53,740 nt of DNA. Source: an uncultured Rubrobacteraceae bacterium (GTDB lineage: Bacteria > Actinomycetota > Rubrobacteria > Rubrobacterales > Rubrobacteraceae). The stretch covers positions 1 through 53,740 of the forward strand of contig CADCVE010000006.1 of the NCBI GenBank assembly GCA_902806065.1, given 5' to 3'. The notes below the pieces were generated by a model. That model was not told where the DNA came from and ran no database searches. It saw only the letters and a list, made by a program, of their open reading frames with translations. The position numbers and the translations under genes were made by a program. This document shows positions 8,342 through 16,170 of this stretch, one piece after another. Numbering within the stretch: position 1 is the first letter of the stretch; the number at the start of each line of letters is the position of its first letter.

Positions 8342-8884
8342 ATGGTGCCTGTGGAGAAGAGACCGAATCATAACCTGGATCATCGCCGCGAGCGCCCGCG
8401 ACCTGGGCGGCGCAACGGTTACGAGCCTGATACTTTCTTCGGCCTCGACGTGGAAGAGATGAGCCCGAAGGCGCAGGTTGTGGCGGGGCTGGCGGTATCG
8501 ATACCGGTGGCGCTGGCCGGGGCTGCGGTCCTCATCTTTGTTCCCTCTTTCTGGTGGCTGGTCTTCGTCTTCGGCTGGACGATATTCCCGGCCTTTGGAA
8601 TGTTGGTCAGAGGAATCGCCGGTCTCTCGGATAACCCGCAGGAATCGCCTCCGGCGAACGGCAAGGAGCGGGAGCTTTTGGAGGCGTTGCGCGAGCATGG
8701 AGAGTTGACGCCAGCACGGGCGGCGATGGAGACTTCGCTGACGGTGACGGAGGCTGACAAGATGCTCAAGGAGTTGGCCGAGGGCGGGCATCTCGAGGTG
8801 CGCGTGCGGGGCGGGGGGCTGTTCTACGGGCTCTGGGAGCCGGGCGGTGAGGGTAACGAACGGGAGTTGGAGGGGCGGGGGTAA
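8342..8884 (+). CDS. Membrane protein with C-terminal winged-helix-like domain
   Basis: A 180-residue protein. A basic N-terminal tail of ~40 residues is followed by two close hydrophobic helices (about 45-68 and 70-92), forming a hairpin in the membrane. The C-terminal ~70 residues look like a small winged helix: ELLEALREHGELTPARAAM, a second helix, then a strand-turn-strand ending LEVRVRGGGLFYGLW. Comparable short proteins are common in actinobacteria without assigned function. Expressed divergently from the M20 peptidase, with a 130-base gap between them. Function unknown; DNA binding by the tail is speculative. Confidence 0.6.
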   Translation: MVPVEKRPNHNLDHRRERPRPGRRNGYEPDTFFGLDVEEMSPKAQVVAGLAVSIPVALAGAAVLIFVPSFWWLVFVFGWTIFPAFGMLVRGIAGLSDNPQESPPANGKERELLEALREHGELTPARAAMETSLTVTEADKMLKELAEGGHLEVRVRGGGLFYGLWEPGGEGNERELEGRG

Positions 8885-8962
8885 GGGTGTGCGTGGTATC
8901 ATTTTTGTCCTGGTGGGTAACAGGCGGGTAGTCGGACGGGAGCGTAGGCAGGCCTAAAGAGT

Positions 8963-9724
8963 ATGGAAGATAAGAGCATCCCGAAGACACTAGAAGAGGC
9001 CTATCGGCTGCGCGATTCCGCCGGTACTATCCCGGAGCGGGACTTTTACCAGGATTACGTCTACCGCATGAGGCGCGAGGAGTACCGCGCGCGCGGTATT
9101 CGCACGGAGATCTCCTCCCGCCGCCGCGAGCGCCAGAGCGCCCTGGAGTTCTCCCGCGAGATGTTCTTCATGGAGGTCGCGGAGATTACACGCCGCCGCA
9201 ACGGTAGTCAGGTCTCCGGTCAGAACAATAGCCCCGAGCGCGCCTCCCGGGAAGAGGTGCGCCGCTACACCTCACGCCTCGACACGCATGCGTTCCTGAA
9301 GCAACTCGCTTCCCCGCACTCCGGGGCGGTCGAGTTGTACAGGCGTAACTACCTGGAACTGCTCAGGGCAGGCAAGCCTCCAAGAGAGGCCTATTACCTT
9401 TCTCGGGTCATTGGACTCGCGGGCGAGGCGGAGTTCCAGAGCATTCTGGAGAACGTGCGCGCGACGGGTTATCCCAAGGGACGTCTTCCTTACGTGGTGG
9501 AGAAAACGGCTATCCAGATCCGGGACCTCCCCGGCGGTATGATCCTGATCCTCCTGACCTTCTTCGCCTCGCTCTTCGCCTTCGTGTGGGCGACGAACGT
9601 GTGGGGCACGGAGGCGAACTCTAGTGTCGTGTTCTTCGCCGCTCTCGGGCTCGTCGGTGCTGGCGGTCTGATGCTCATCTCCGCAGTCTTCATAGTTACT
9701 TTTATAAGATCTATTAACAAATGA
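8963..9724 (+). CDS. Hypothetical membrane protein, two C-terminal helices
   Basis: A 253-residue protein that I do not recognise. The first ~190 residues are hydrophilic, helical and very rich in Arg and Glu (R-R-R-E-R and similar runs). Two strong transmembrane helices follow (about 193-213 and 222-246), ending in a short basic tail. This predicts a membrane-anchored cytoplasmic helical domain. It lies 78 bases after the preceding membrane-protein gene in the same direction, so the two may be co-transcribed. No enzyme motif is visible. Confidence 0.6.
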   Translation: MEDKSIPKTLEEAYRLRDSAGTIPERDFYQDYVYRMRREEYRARGIRTEISSRRRERQSALEFSREMFFMEVAEITRRRNGSQVSGQNNSPERASREEVRRYTSRLDTHAFLKQLASPHSGAVELYRRNYLELLRAGKPPREAYYLSRVIGLAGEAEFQSILENVRATGYPKGRLPYVVEKTAIQIRDLPGGMILILLTFFASLFAFVWATNVWGTEANSSVVFFAALGLVGAGGLMLISAVFIVTFIRSINK

Positions 9725-9814
9725 ATAGTTTTTCCTGCTTTTACTAAAGCTTTTCTCTCCTCGTGCCGATAGAATCAGGTAGAACGCAAAAACAAGGCGC
9801 TGAGGGGGGCCGAC

Positions 9815-10378
9815 ATGATCTCAAGGTACGTGATGATGGTTTTACTGGCGACGTTGCTTGCGGCAGTGACCGCCGTGAGCGCGGTGGCAGCCGAGACCGA
9901 AGAAACCGGCGGAGTGGAGCGCGAGACGGCGCGCGAGGCGGAGGTGGGCGCAGCGTCGGTGCAGAGTTGCACTGGTGGAGTCGTTAGCCTCTCCGCCGAC
10001 GAGAAACGCATGGTCGAACTGCACAACAAGGCTCGCGCGGATCGAGGGCTCTCGCGCCTGTGCGTACACCCGGCGCTGCAGAAGGCGGCCCGCGCCCATT
10101 CCCAGGAGATGATCTCCAAAGACTACTTCAAGCACGGTAACGTCGGCCAGCGACTCAGCAAGTTCGGCTACCGCTGGAGCACCTACGGCGAGAATATACT
10201 CTATGACCCAGGCTCCCGGGACTCCGTGGAGAGCCTCTTCAAGGTCTGGATGAATAGCTCCGGACACAAGTCCAATATCCTCGAAAAGAGCTTCCGCGAG
10301 GTCGGGATCGGCGCCAGCTCGGGCAGCTACAAGGGCGGTAGAGCGACCATGTGGACCGCCGACTTCGGAGACCGCTAA
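9815..10378 (+). CDS. Secreted CAP-domain (SCP/PR-1-like) protein
   Basis: A 187-residue exported protein. The N-terminal signal peptide (residues 1-26) ends in an A-V-A-A type cleavage site and is followed by an acidic linker. The CAP domain starts at LSADEKRMVELHNKARADRG, continues through AARAHSQEM and GENIL, and ends SSGHKSNILEKSFREVGIG with WTADFG. The cavity His and Glu residues of the CAP fold are present (HS, GEN, GHKSNI). Bacterial CAP proteins are extracellular and of mixed, mostly unknown, role. A strong hairpin terminator follows immediately. Confidence 0.88.
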   Translation: MISRYVMMVLLATLLAAVTAVSAVAAETEETGGVERETAREAEVGAASVQSCTGGVVSLSADEKRMVELHNKARADRGLSRLCVHPALQKAARAHSQEMISKDYFKHGNVGQRLSKFGYRWSTYGENILYDPGSRDSVESLFKVWMNSSGHKSNILEKSFREVGIGASSGSYKGGRATMWTADFGDR

Positions 10379-10401
10379 AAGCACCACCAGTAACCTCGCG
10401 C

Positions 10402-10431
10402 AAGGCCCTCTCCTAGCATAGAGAGGGCCTT
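10402..10431. terminator. Bidirectional hairpin terminator between CAP and SDR genes
   Basis: A perfect 11-bp inverted repeat (AAGGCCCTCTC / GAGAGGGCCTT) around an 8-base loop, followed by a T-rich tail on the plus strand. It lies between convergent genes and can serve both. Confidence 0.85.
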
Positions 10432-10461
10432 GTTGTTCTGGCACGCGCTCTCATTCGCTCG

Positions 10462-11175
10462 TCAGCGGGTTCTCTGAAACTCCTGCGCCTTGAAGCGCTC
10501 TCCGGTGACTTCCCTGGATTCGTCGGAGGCCAGGTAGAGAAATACGGCGGTGTTCTCTTCGGGGGTTATGCGGGTTTTCGGGTCTTCTTCGGGGTAGGCG
10601 GCGGCGCGCATCTCGGTGCGCATACCGCCGGGGTCCACGGAGTTGACGCGGATGCCGCGATCTTGTAGCTCGGCGGCCAGAATCTGGGTGAGCCCTTCGA
10701 GGCCGAACTTGCTGACGGAGTAAGCGCCCCACTCGGCCCGGCCTTCGACGCTCACGCCGCTGGTGACGTTGATGATGGAGCCGCCCTCGGGCATGTGTGG
10801 TATGACCGCTTTCGTGAGCAGGAACGGGGAGGTGAGGTTGGCGTCCAGGACCTGCCGCCACTCGCTTTCGGGGTACTCTTCTATCGGCACCCGGGGGCCT
10901 AGAGTACCAGCGTTGTTGATTAGCACGTCTACCCTACCAAAGCGGTCGATTGCCTGGTGCACGAGCTGATCCACGTCCGCCGTGACCGATACGTCCCCCG
11001 GGACGGCCAGGACCTCCGCGTGATCCTCGGCAAGTTCCCGCTCCACCGGATGCAGGGAATCAGGGGTCCTGGAGTTTATGACCAGGGAGGCGTTCTCCTT
11101 CGCGCAGGCGCCTGCGAGGGCCTTTCCAAGCCCCCGGCTGGCGCCGGTTATCATAACGACCCTGCCTCGTAACAT
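10462..11175 (-). CDS. SDR-family oxidoreductase
   Basis: A 237-residue NAD(P)-dependent short-chain dehydrogenase. The cofactor motif TGASRGLG (Gly-rich loop) is near the N terminus, followed by NNAG at about residue 85 and the catalytic set N, S (INVTSGVS), Y-x3-K (AYSVSK) in standard order. VDPGGMRTEM follows, as in classical SDRs. I place the start at ATG 11175, with AAGGAG eight bases ahead. An upstream in-frame start at 11235 would add 20 unlikely residues. Substrate unknown; the enzyme could reduce ketoacyl or sugar-type substrates. Confidence 0.9.
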   Translation of the reverse strand: MLRGRVVMITGASRGLGKALAGACAKENASLVINSRTPDSLHPVERELAEDHAEVLAVPGDVSVTADVDQLVHQAIDRFGRVDVLINNAGTLGPRVPIEEYPESEWRQVLDANLTSPFLLTKAVIPHMPEGGSIINVTSGVSVEGRAEWGAYSVSKFGLEGLTQILAAELQDRGIRVNSVDPGGMRTEMRAAAYPEEDPKTRITPEENTAVFLYLASDESREVTGERFKAQEFQRTR

Positions 11176-11373
11176 GAAAGCTCCTTCTCTAGCGGTCGGT
11201 GATTGACAGCCGGTACGAACCTCTCCGGTTGCCACTATATCGACAGTTTACAGCGATACCCGCCGGTGCTGCTTCCCTCCGGAGCCGGTATGCTACCGGC
11301 TTTGCTGCAAACTCTCGGCACTTCGCGTATAAAGGGAGCATGGTTTACCCGATATTGGAAGGGGCTACGAGCG

Positions 11374-12138
11374 GTGTACGGTGAGAACGCGCCGCCGTCG
11401 TGGGCACGGCTGCCGGGTGCCCGGTGCCGGGCTGTCGAGCACCTGACGAAACTGGAGGGGTTGCAGGAGTTCGAGATCCTCGCCGGGCTCGAAGAGGGCT
11501 TCTTCCAGGCCCTCGCCATCGCCTCGGAGGTTTTGGAGATCGGGGCGGGTACCGCCCTCTATAGAGAGGGTGAGCCCTCTGGAGCGGTCTATTTCATGCG
11601 CGAGGGACGGGCGAAGCTGTACCGCTCCTCCAGCGGACAGGGTCCCGGCAAGGCGCGAGACCAGATCCTCGGGGTCGTCGGCGACGGCTCCGTCCTCGGC
11701 CTCGCCTCTGCCCTGGAAGGCAAACCCCAGAGCCAGGGCGCCACGGCCCTCACCGACTGCGTGCTCTACGCCGTTTTCCGCGACGAGCTAGTGAACCTCA
11801 TGGCCTCCTATCCCGGAGCCTCCCTCAGCCTCGCCCGCGCGCTCGCCGCTCGGACCCGCGAGCTCGAGGACCTCGTCGGTGACCTCGTCTTCCACAGCGC
11901 CCCGCAAAGAGTGGCCCGGATGCTCCTCGACCTCGCCACCGAGGAGGGACGGGTTACCAAGAGAGGCGTCGTGTTCCAGCCCTCGCTCTCCCGCCAGGAG
12001 ATGGCCGAGGCGACGGGCATCTCTCGTGAAGCCCTCTCGCGCAGCCTCAGCAGGCTCGCCCAGGAAGAGATTCTGGACCTCACGGGCGGCAAGACCATAA
12101 CCATCCTCAAGCCAGCCGAACTGCGCGCCCGTACCTGA
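11374..12138 (+). CDS. Crp/Fnr-family transcription regulator
   Basis: A two-domain regulator. A cyclic-nucleotide-binding-like beta barrel covers about residues 20-140 (YREGEPSGAVYFMREGRAKLY), then a long dimer helix, then a winged helix-turn-helix. The recognition helix reads SREALSRSL and so carries E-x-x-S-R, the residues FNR uses to read TTGAT. Only two cysteines are present, so the FNR-type 4Fe-4S sensor is absent. The effector is unknown and might be haem/NO as in DNR/ArcR-type proteins. I start at GTG 11374, with GGAAGGGG nine bases ahead. A near-perfect FNR box lies 26 bases after its stop, ahead of a ferredoxin gene. Confidence 0.85.
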   Translation: MYGENAPPSWARLPGARCRAVEHLTKLEGLQEFEILAGLEEGFFQALAIASEVLEIGAGTALYREGEPSGAVYFMREGRAKLYRSSSGQGPGKARDQILGVVGDGSVLGLASALEGKPQSQGATALTDCVLYAVFRDELVNLMASYPGASLSLARALAARTRELEDLVGDLVFHSAPQRVARMLLDLATEEGRVTKRGVVFQPSLSRQEMAEATGISREALSRSLSRLAQEEILDLTGGKTITILKPAELRART

Positions 12139-12163
12139 GAACCGTTCGCGTCAAGGACGGTTT

Positions 12164-12177
12164 TTGATCTACATCAC
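12164..12177. promoter_or_regulatory. FNR/Crp-type operator, TTGAT-N4-ATCAC
   Basis: TTGATCTACATCAC is one base from the palindrome TTGAT-N4-ATCAA recognised by FNR/DNR-type regulators. It lies between the Crp/Fnr gene and the ferredoxin gene, about 120 bases ahead of the ferredoxin start. The adjacent regulator has the matching recognition-helix residues. Confidence 0.55.
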
Positions 12178-12299
12178 ATTGGAATATGACCGGGGTCATG
12201 TTCCACGATGATGGCAATCAATGGTAGGTGTTGGGGTCATCTCCGGGTTGATATAAAGCCTTCACAAGAGACGACGAGGTTTCGAGAGGAGGAACGGCA

Positions 12300-12533
12300 G
12301 TGACTTACGTTATAACCGAGCCGTGCATTGGCACGAAGGATCAGTCCTGTGTAGAGGTGTGCCCGGTGGATTGCATCTACGAGGTCGGGGACCAATTCAT
12401 GATCAACCCCGAGGAGTGCATCGACTGCGGCGCATGCGAGCCGGAGTGTCCGGTTGAGGCCATCTACCCGGAGGACGAAGTCCCGGACGACCAGGAGAGC
12501 TACATCTCCAAGGCCGCCAGCCACTTCGAGTAG
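12300..12533 (+). CDS. fdxA: 7Fe-type (3Fe-4S/4Fe-4S) ferredoxin
   Basis: A 77-residue acidic electron carrier. The first cluster half reads C-x7-C-x3-C-x3-C ([11 protein letters not shown] then VEVCPVDC). The second reads C-x2-C-x2-C-x3-CP ([18 protein letters not shown]). The spacing matches actinobacterial FdxA/FdxC 7Fe ferredoxins, which donate electrons to P450s and other oxidoreductases. GTG start with GAGGAGG nine bases ahead. The FNR-like box upstream suggests oxygen- or NO-linked control. A short hairpin terminator follows. Confidence 0.93.
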   Translation: MTYVITEPCIGTKDQSCVEVCPVDCIYEVGDQFMINPEECIDCGACEPECPVEAIYPEDEVPDDQESYISKAASHFE

Positions 12534-12561
12534 CACAGACAGCGAAGTAGCAAGCGAGAGG

Positions 12562-12590
12562 GAGAGGCTCTGGCCTCTCTCTGTCGTTTT
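12562..12590 (+). terminator. Hairpin terminator after ferredoxin gene
   Basis: GAGAGGC-TCTG-GCCTCTC perfect 7-bp hairpin with a tetraloop, followed by TCTGTCGTTTT, placed between the convergent ferredoxin and SRPBCC genes. Confidence 0.65.
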
Positions 12591-12608
12591 AGCCGAAGGC
12601 GCCGCTAC

Positions 12609-13115
12609 TCACCTAGCTTGTCCTGGTGGTCCGACTCTGACCCCATCACCGTTGCTCGCGACGAGTTGTCCGAGCCGGGCGAGGCAGCGTTTGAGGTGGA
12701 TGCGGGCGGCGTTCCGGGCGGGGAGCCTGCGTGCTAATCCCTGAAGGGCGGGCTCCGCCGGGCGCATCTCGGTTTTGAACTCGGCGAGCGAGCCGTGGCC
12801 GAGGTCCTGTATGGCGCACTCGCCGTAGCCCGAGACCGGTCCTTCGTAGGTCCAGCACAAGAACTTCGGGTCTTCGGCATGTACGAGAACGCTGGAGACC
12901 TTTCGCTGGAGCCCCAGGACGTGGATCTCCCACTCCGAGATCATGCCTGGTCCTACCGGGCCTTTCAAGACCTGCACGCGCCTTACTCCAGGCGCCCAAC
13001 TCGGGAAGTTGCGTACGTCGAGCACGACCTCGTAAAGATCGCGGGGTGGGACCGGTACGAAGAGGCTCGCCGCCACGACTTCACTGCTCGTCTCGTTGCG
13101 GCTTCTTATGCTCAC
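12609..13115 (-). CDS. SRPBCC/polyketide-cyclase-like ligand-binding protein
   Basis: A 168-residue START-like protein. The opening strand and helix (SLFVPVPPRDLYEVVLDVRNFPSWAPGV) and the following antiparallel strands fit the SRPBCC fold (Coq10/cyclase type), with the last long helix near 135-155. The family binds hydrophobic ligands and can aid lipid or polyketide chemistry, but no specific ligand can be named. The C-terminal ~12 residues are low-complexity and probably disordered. It is transcribed alone, divergently from the Nudix gene. Confidence 0.7.
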   Translation of the reverse strand: MSIRSRNETSSEVVAASLFVPVPPRDLYEVVLDVRNFPSWAPGVRRVQVLKGPVGPGMISEWEIHVLGLQRKVSSVLVHAEDPKFLCWTYEGPVSGYGECAIQDLGHGSLAEFKTEMRPAEPALQGLARRLPARNAARIHLKRCLARLGQLVASNGDGVRVGPPGQAR

Positions 13116-13153
13116 GCCGGGATTGTACCCGGAGCGCGGTGATTCCAGGCTTC

Positions 13154-13165
13154 TATAATCTCTTC
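13154..13165 (+). promoter_or_regulatory. -10 box of a probably leaderless transcript
   Basis: A perfect TATAAT at 13154-13159 lies six bases ahead of the ATG at 13166, with no Shine-Dalgarno between, so transcription would start at or beside the initiation codon. No convincing -35 hexamer is seen. Confidence 0.5.
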
Positions 13166-13753
13166 ATGACTTACTCTAGAGAAGAAGAAGACGGGCGGTG
13201 GCTGACGCTTGGGCGCGAGTACCTTTATGAGAGTCCGTGGTGCTCCTTCCGGGTAGACGGGGTGAGGCTGCCGGATGGGGCACGGATCGAGTACGGGGTG
13301 TTGGAGAGCGCGGGGTTCGCGGCGGTGGTGCCGGTTACGGAGAGCGGTAGCGTGGCGCTAGTCCGGCAGTGGCGCCAGCCAATCGAAGCATTCACCCTGG
13401 AACTGCCGGGCGGGGGTGTGGAGGGTGGAGAGAACCCGCGGGAGTCCGTTCGCAGGGAGCTTCTCGAAGAGACTGGATACCGGGCCGAGGATATCTCATG
13501 CCTCGCCACATTGCATACGAGCCCGGGGCGTGCAACGGAGGTATGCCACCTCTTCCAGTGTAGGGCGGTGCGAACCATTCCCGGGCCACAGCCGGAGCCG
13601 ACTGAGTTCATCTCCGTAGTCGAGGTGCCGCTTGACGAGGCGGTAGGGAGAGCCCTATCCGGTGAGATCACTGCCGCCACCACCGTGCTTGGGCTGTTGA
13701 TGGTGTCCGGTCTCGCCGATGGTGGCGCCGGTGGCGGCCGCGGTTGTGCGTGA
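13166..13753 (+). CDS. Nudix hydrolase, ADP-ribose pyrophosphatase type
   Basis: A 195-residue hydrolase of nucleoside-diphosphate derivatives. The full Nudix box G-x5-E-x7-R-E-x2-E-E-x-G is present (GGVEGGENPRESVRRELLEE followed by TGY) near residues 91-113. The N-terminal strand domain (REYLYESPWCSFRVDGVRL) is of the kind found in ADP-ribose pyrophosphatases, and HTSPGRATEV after the box supports that class. The ATG at 13166 follows a TATAAT, suggesting a leaderless mRNA. The C-terminal dozen residues are Gly-rich. The promoter for the thiamine riboswitch lies at its 3' end. Confidence 0.88.
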   Translation: MTYSREEEDGRWLTLGREYLYESPWCSFRVDGVRLPDGARIEYGVLESAGFAAVVPVTESGSVALVRQWRQPIEAFTLELPGGGVEGGENPRESVRRELLEETGYRAEDISCLATLHTSPGRATEVCHLFQCRAVRTIPGPQPEPTEFISVVEVPLDEAVGRALSGEITAATTVLGLLMVSGLADGGAGGGRGCA

Positions 13754-13772
13754 AATACTCTTGAGTTAGGCT
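13744..13772 (+). promoter_or_regulatory. Promoter for the tenI-thiSG riboswitch operon
   Basis: TTGTGC (13744-13749), a 17-base spacer and TAGGCT (13767-13772) give an acceptable actinobacterial promoter, predicting a start about 10 bases before the riboswitch. Confidence 0.5.
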
Positions 13773-13787
13773 AAGGACGAATAGCAA

Positions 13788-13874
13788 TCGGGGAGCCGAG
13801 AGGCTGAGAGGGCGCAGGGGCAAGACCCGGGCGCCGACCCGCTGACCTGATCCGGGTAATGCCGGCGGAGGGAG
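13788..13874 (+). promoter_or_regulatory. TPP riboswitch (THI element) 1
   Basis: Shows the conserved THI-box blocks: CTGAGAGGG, then GACCC, then CTGACCTGATCCGGGTAATG and CCGGCGGAGGGA. The closing strand GGAGGGA is also the ribosome-binding site of the next gene, whose ATG is two bases later. Thiamine pyrophosphate binding should therefore hide the site and block translation. Confidence 0.95.
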
Positions 13875-13875
13875 T

Positions 13876-14604
13876 ATGAGCATTCATAACGAGATTAGCG
13901 TTGCCACCGCGCCTCCAATTCCAAGGAGGCCCACTCTGGCAAACCGCTTCCAGATACACCTCGTCACCGATCGAGAGAGCGCCCGGGGTGACCTGCCTGG
14001 CGTGATCGAGGCTGCTCTGCGAGGTGGGGTGGACTGGGTGCAACTCCGCGAGAAGACTGGCTCTGCCCTGGGACTGTACGAGATGGCCCGGAAGTTCCTC
14101 CCCGAAGCCCGCAAGGCAGGCGCGGGTCTCCTGCTCAACGACCGCATAGACGTGGCGTTGGCCGCTGATGTAGACGGCGTGCATCTCGCGGCCGGGAGCC
14201 TGCCGCCCGGTGTGGCGAGTGAGTTGCTGGGGGAGCGCGTGATCGGGGTCTCCGTTCACGGTTTGGAGGAGGCACGCGAAGCCGCGAATGCGGGTGCGGG
14301 CTACGTAACCTTCGGCCACGTCTATCCCACCTCCTCGAAGCCTGGTCTGCCCCCGCGGGGTATTCATGGGCTCGCGGAGATCGTGGAGTCTGTTGACGTG
14401 CCAGTTATCGCCATCGGGGGGATCGACGCCTCCAACGTGCGCGAGGTACTTGGGACCGGCTGCGCCGGGGTGGCGGTCATCTCAGCCATTATGATGGCTG
14501 ATAGACCCGAGCGGGAGGCTCGCGCGCTTCGCCGGGCGGTGGACGACTCTCGGCATTATCCCAGGCATCCTTTGCCCGAACCGAAGCAGAAAGGAACACG
14601 ATGA
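13876..14604 (+). CDS. tenI: Thiazole tautomerase TenI (ThiE-like fold)
   Basis: A 242-residue TIM-barrel of the ThiE/TenI family. VQLREK and LLNDRIDVAL are common to both. The middle reads DGVHLAAGSLPP, then VIGVSVHGLEEA and FGHVYPTSSKPGLPPRG, which matches TenI (SVHSLEEA, FGHVF...GL..RG) better than ThiE. TenI aromatises the thiazole product of ThiG. The adjoining thiS-thiG gene, overlapping by four bases, and a second gene with true ThiE motifs at 22933 support this reading. The N-terminal ~22 residues are an extension. A bifunctional ThiE role cannot be ruled out. Confidence 0.8.
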   Translation: MSIHNEISVATAPPIPRRPTLANRFQIHLVTDRESARGDLPGVIEAALRGGVDWVQLREKTGSALGLYEMARKFLPEARKAGAGLLLNDRIDVALAADVDGVHLAAGSLPPGVASELLGERVIGVSVHGLEEAREAANAGAGYVTFGHVYPTSSKPGLPPRGIHGLAEIVESVDVPVIAIGGIDASNVREVLGTGCAGVAVISAIMMADRPEREARALRRAVDDSRHYPRHPLPEPKQKGTR

Positions 14605-15572
14605 ACATTACCCTGAACAGGGAGCAGGCCGAGGTAGAGGGACCTACCATCCAGGACTTGCTCTCCGAGAAGGGGCTTCCTCAGGAGGCCATAGTAGTCG
14701 CGGTCAATGGGGAGGTGGTCCGGCGGGACGAGTGGGACGGTAGCAGGCTCCGGGAGGGGGACGAGGTGGAGATCGTACACGCCGTGGCTGGAGGCGGCGG
14801 GGAGGATGATCTGGCCATAGCCGGGGAAATCTTCTCCTCGCGGCTCTTCCTGGGTACCGGCAAGTATCCGGATTCGGAGACCATGAACGCCGCGCTGAAG
14901 CTCTCGGGGACGGAGATGGTCACGGTGGCCATCCGCTACATGGACCTCTCCGGGGAACGTTCGATCCTCGGGCAACTCGACCTCTCTCGGTACCGGCTGC
15001 TCCCGAACACCGCAGGCGCCACCACCGCAAAGCAGGCGATCAAGATGGCTCACCTGGCCCGGGAGGCGACCGGCACCAACTGGCTGAAGCTGGAGGTGAT
15101 CGGGGACGCGGAGACCCTCTGGCCGGATACGGCGGCCACGGTCGAGGCCACGAAGGTCCTGGTCGAGGAGGGGTTCGTCGTCCTGCCTTATACCAGCCCG
15201 GACCTCGTCGCCGCGCTCCGGCTTGAGGAGGCCGGGGCCGCCACCGTTATGCCGCTCGCCTCTCCCATAGGCTCCGGCCAGGGCATGGTCGACTGGGCGA
15301 GCATCCACCGCGTTGTCGAGCGCATCTCCGTCCCCGTGGTAGTCGACGCCGGGATAGGCGTCCCCTCCGACGCTGCGCTGGCCCTGGAACTGGGAGCCGA
15401 CGCGGTCCTTGTCAACACGGCTATAGCCCGCGCCGAAGACCCGCCGCGTATGGCCGAGGCGATGAAGCTCGGCGTCAGGGCCGGCAGGATGGCCCACCTC
15501 GCCGGAAGGATGCCCGCGAGCCCGGCCGCCCACGCCTCCAGCCCCACCAAGGGCGTGCCGGTCGGCATCTGA
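14601..15572 (+). CDS. thiG: ThiS-ThiG fusion: sulfur carrier joined to thiazole synthase
   Basis: A single 323-residue frame. Residues 1-66 are ThiS, a ubiquitin-like sulfur carrier (MNITLNREQ... VVAVNGEVV... GDEVEIVHAVAGG). From about residue 75 on it is ThiG, the thiazole phosphate synthase TIM barrel, with LFLGTGKY, MVTVAIRYMD, the Schiff-base Lys region NWLKLEVIGD, and the phosphate-binding VVVDAGIG and GADAVLVNTAIA segments. Normal ThiS ends in a free Gly-Gly that is adenylated and thiocarboxylated. Here that end is internal, in AGGGGEDD, so it must be cleaved or used differently. ATGA overlap with tenI. A JAMM protease gene follows. Confidence 0.93.
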   Translation: MNITLNREQAEVEGPTIQDLLSEKGLPQEAIVVAVNGEVVRRDEWDGSRLREGDEVEIVHAVAGGGGEDDLAIAGEIFSSRLFLGTGKYPDSETMNAALKLSGTEMVTVAIRYMDLSGERSILGQLDLSRYRLLPNTAGATTAKQAIKMAHLAREATGTNWLKLEVIGDAETLWPDTAATVEATKVLVEEGFVVLPYTSPDLVAALRLEEAGAATVMPLASPIGSGQGMVDWASIHRVVERISVPVVVDAGIGVPSDAALALELGADAVLVNTAIARAEDPPRMAEAMKLGVRAGRMAHLAGRMPASPAAHASSPTKGVPVGI

Positions 15573-15665
15573 CAGGCTCCGAATAGACTTGACCGCTGAT
15601 AGCCGGAGTCGTCGGGTTTCGAGAGGGCAAGAGGAGGAAGTGCGGCATCGAGACTTCATAAGTGG

Positions 15666-16094
15666 ATGGCCCATCGCCCTCTCCGCAAGGGTTTGTCAGG
15701 GTTCGAGGCTGTGCTCGTAATCCCGGAGTCCCTGCTTGATGGGATCCTCGCCTCTGCCCGAAGCGGGGCGCCGAGGGAAGTCTGCGGCTGGCTCGCCGGG
15801 GAGGGAGGCAGGGTCGAGCGGATCTACGCGGTGCCCAACGTCGCGGAGAGCGGGTTCAGGATGCATCCCGAGGCCCAGCTCTCCACCATGCGAGAGATAA
15901 GGGAGGCGAGCCTGGACCTCGTAGGCACCTACCACTCCCATCCCCGCACTCCGGCGAGGCCTTCGGTCCGGGATCTCCAACTCGGGTCCTATCCCGATTG
16001 TCTGCACCTCATAGTCTCCCTGGTCGAACCCGCGGTTCGAGCTTTTCGTATCTCGGGCGGGACCGTACGCGACGTGGAAGTAGTCGTAGAGTAA
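15666..16094 (+). CDS. JAMM/MPN (Mov34) metalloprotease
   Basis: A 142-residue single-domain JAB1/MPN protein, with catalytic Glu 38 (APREVCGWLAG) and the zinc motif H90-S-H92-x7-S100-x2-D103, complete. This family cleaves isopeptide or peptide bonds after the C-terminal Gly-Gly of ubiquitin-like proteins, or CysO-cysteine in mycobacteria (Mec). It is the third gene of the tenI-thiSG riboswitch operon, 93 bases after thiSG. Its neighbour carries an internal ThiS Gly-Gly, so it may process that fusion; this is inference. ATG 15666 lacks a good ribosome site. GTG at about 15711 (V-L-V-I-P) would give a more typical N terminus. Confidence 0.88.
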   Translation: MAHRPLRKGLSGFEAVLVIPESLLDGILASARSGAPREVCGWLAGEGGRVERIYAVPNVAESGFRMHPEAQLSTMREIREASLDLVGTYHSHPRTPARPSVRDLQLGSYPDCLHLIVSLVEPAVRAFRISGGTVRDVEVVVE

Positions 16095-16170
16095 ACCTCT
16101 ATCAACGAACCGGCGATCCATATGGACTGTGAGGAGGCAGAGCCTGGTGTAGACTGATTTCGTACGATGC

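Noticed and set aside
13876-14604. Calling this gene thiE
   Set aside because: Motifs around SVHGLEEA and FGHVYPTSSKPGL are TenI-like, it adjoins thiSG, and a clear thiE exists at 22933.
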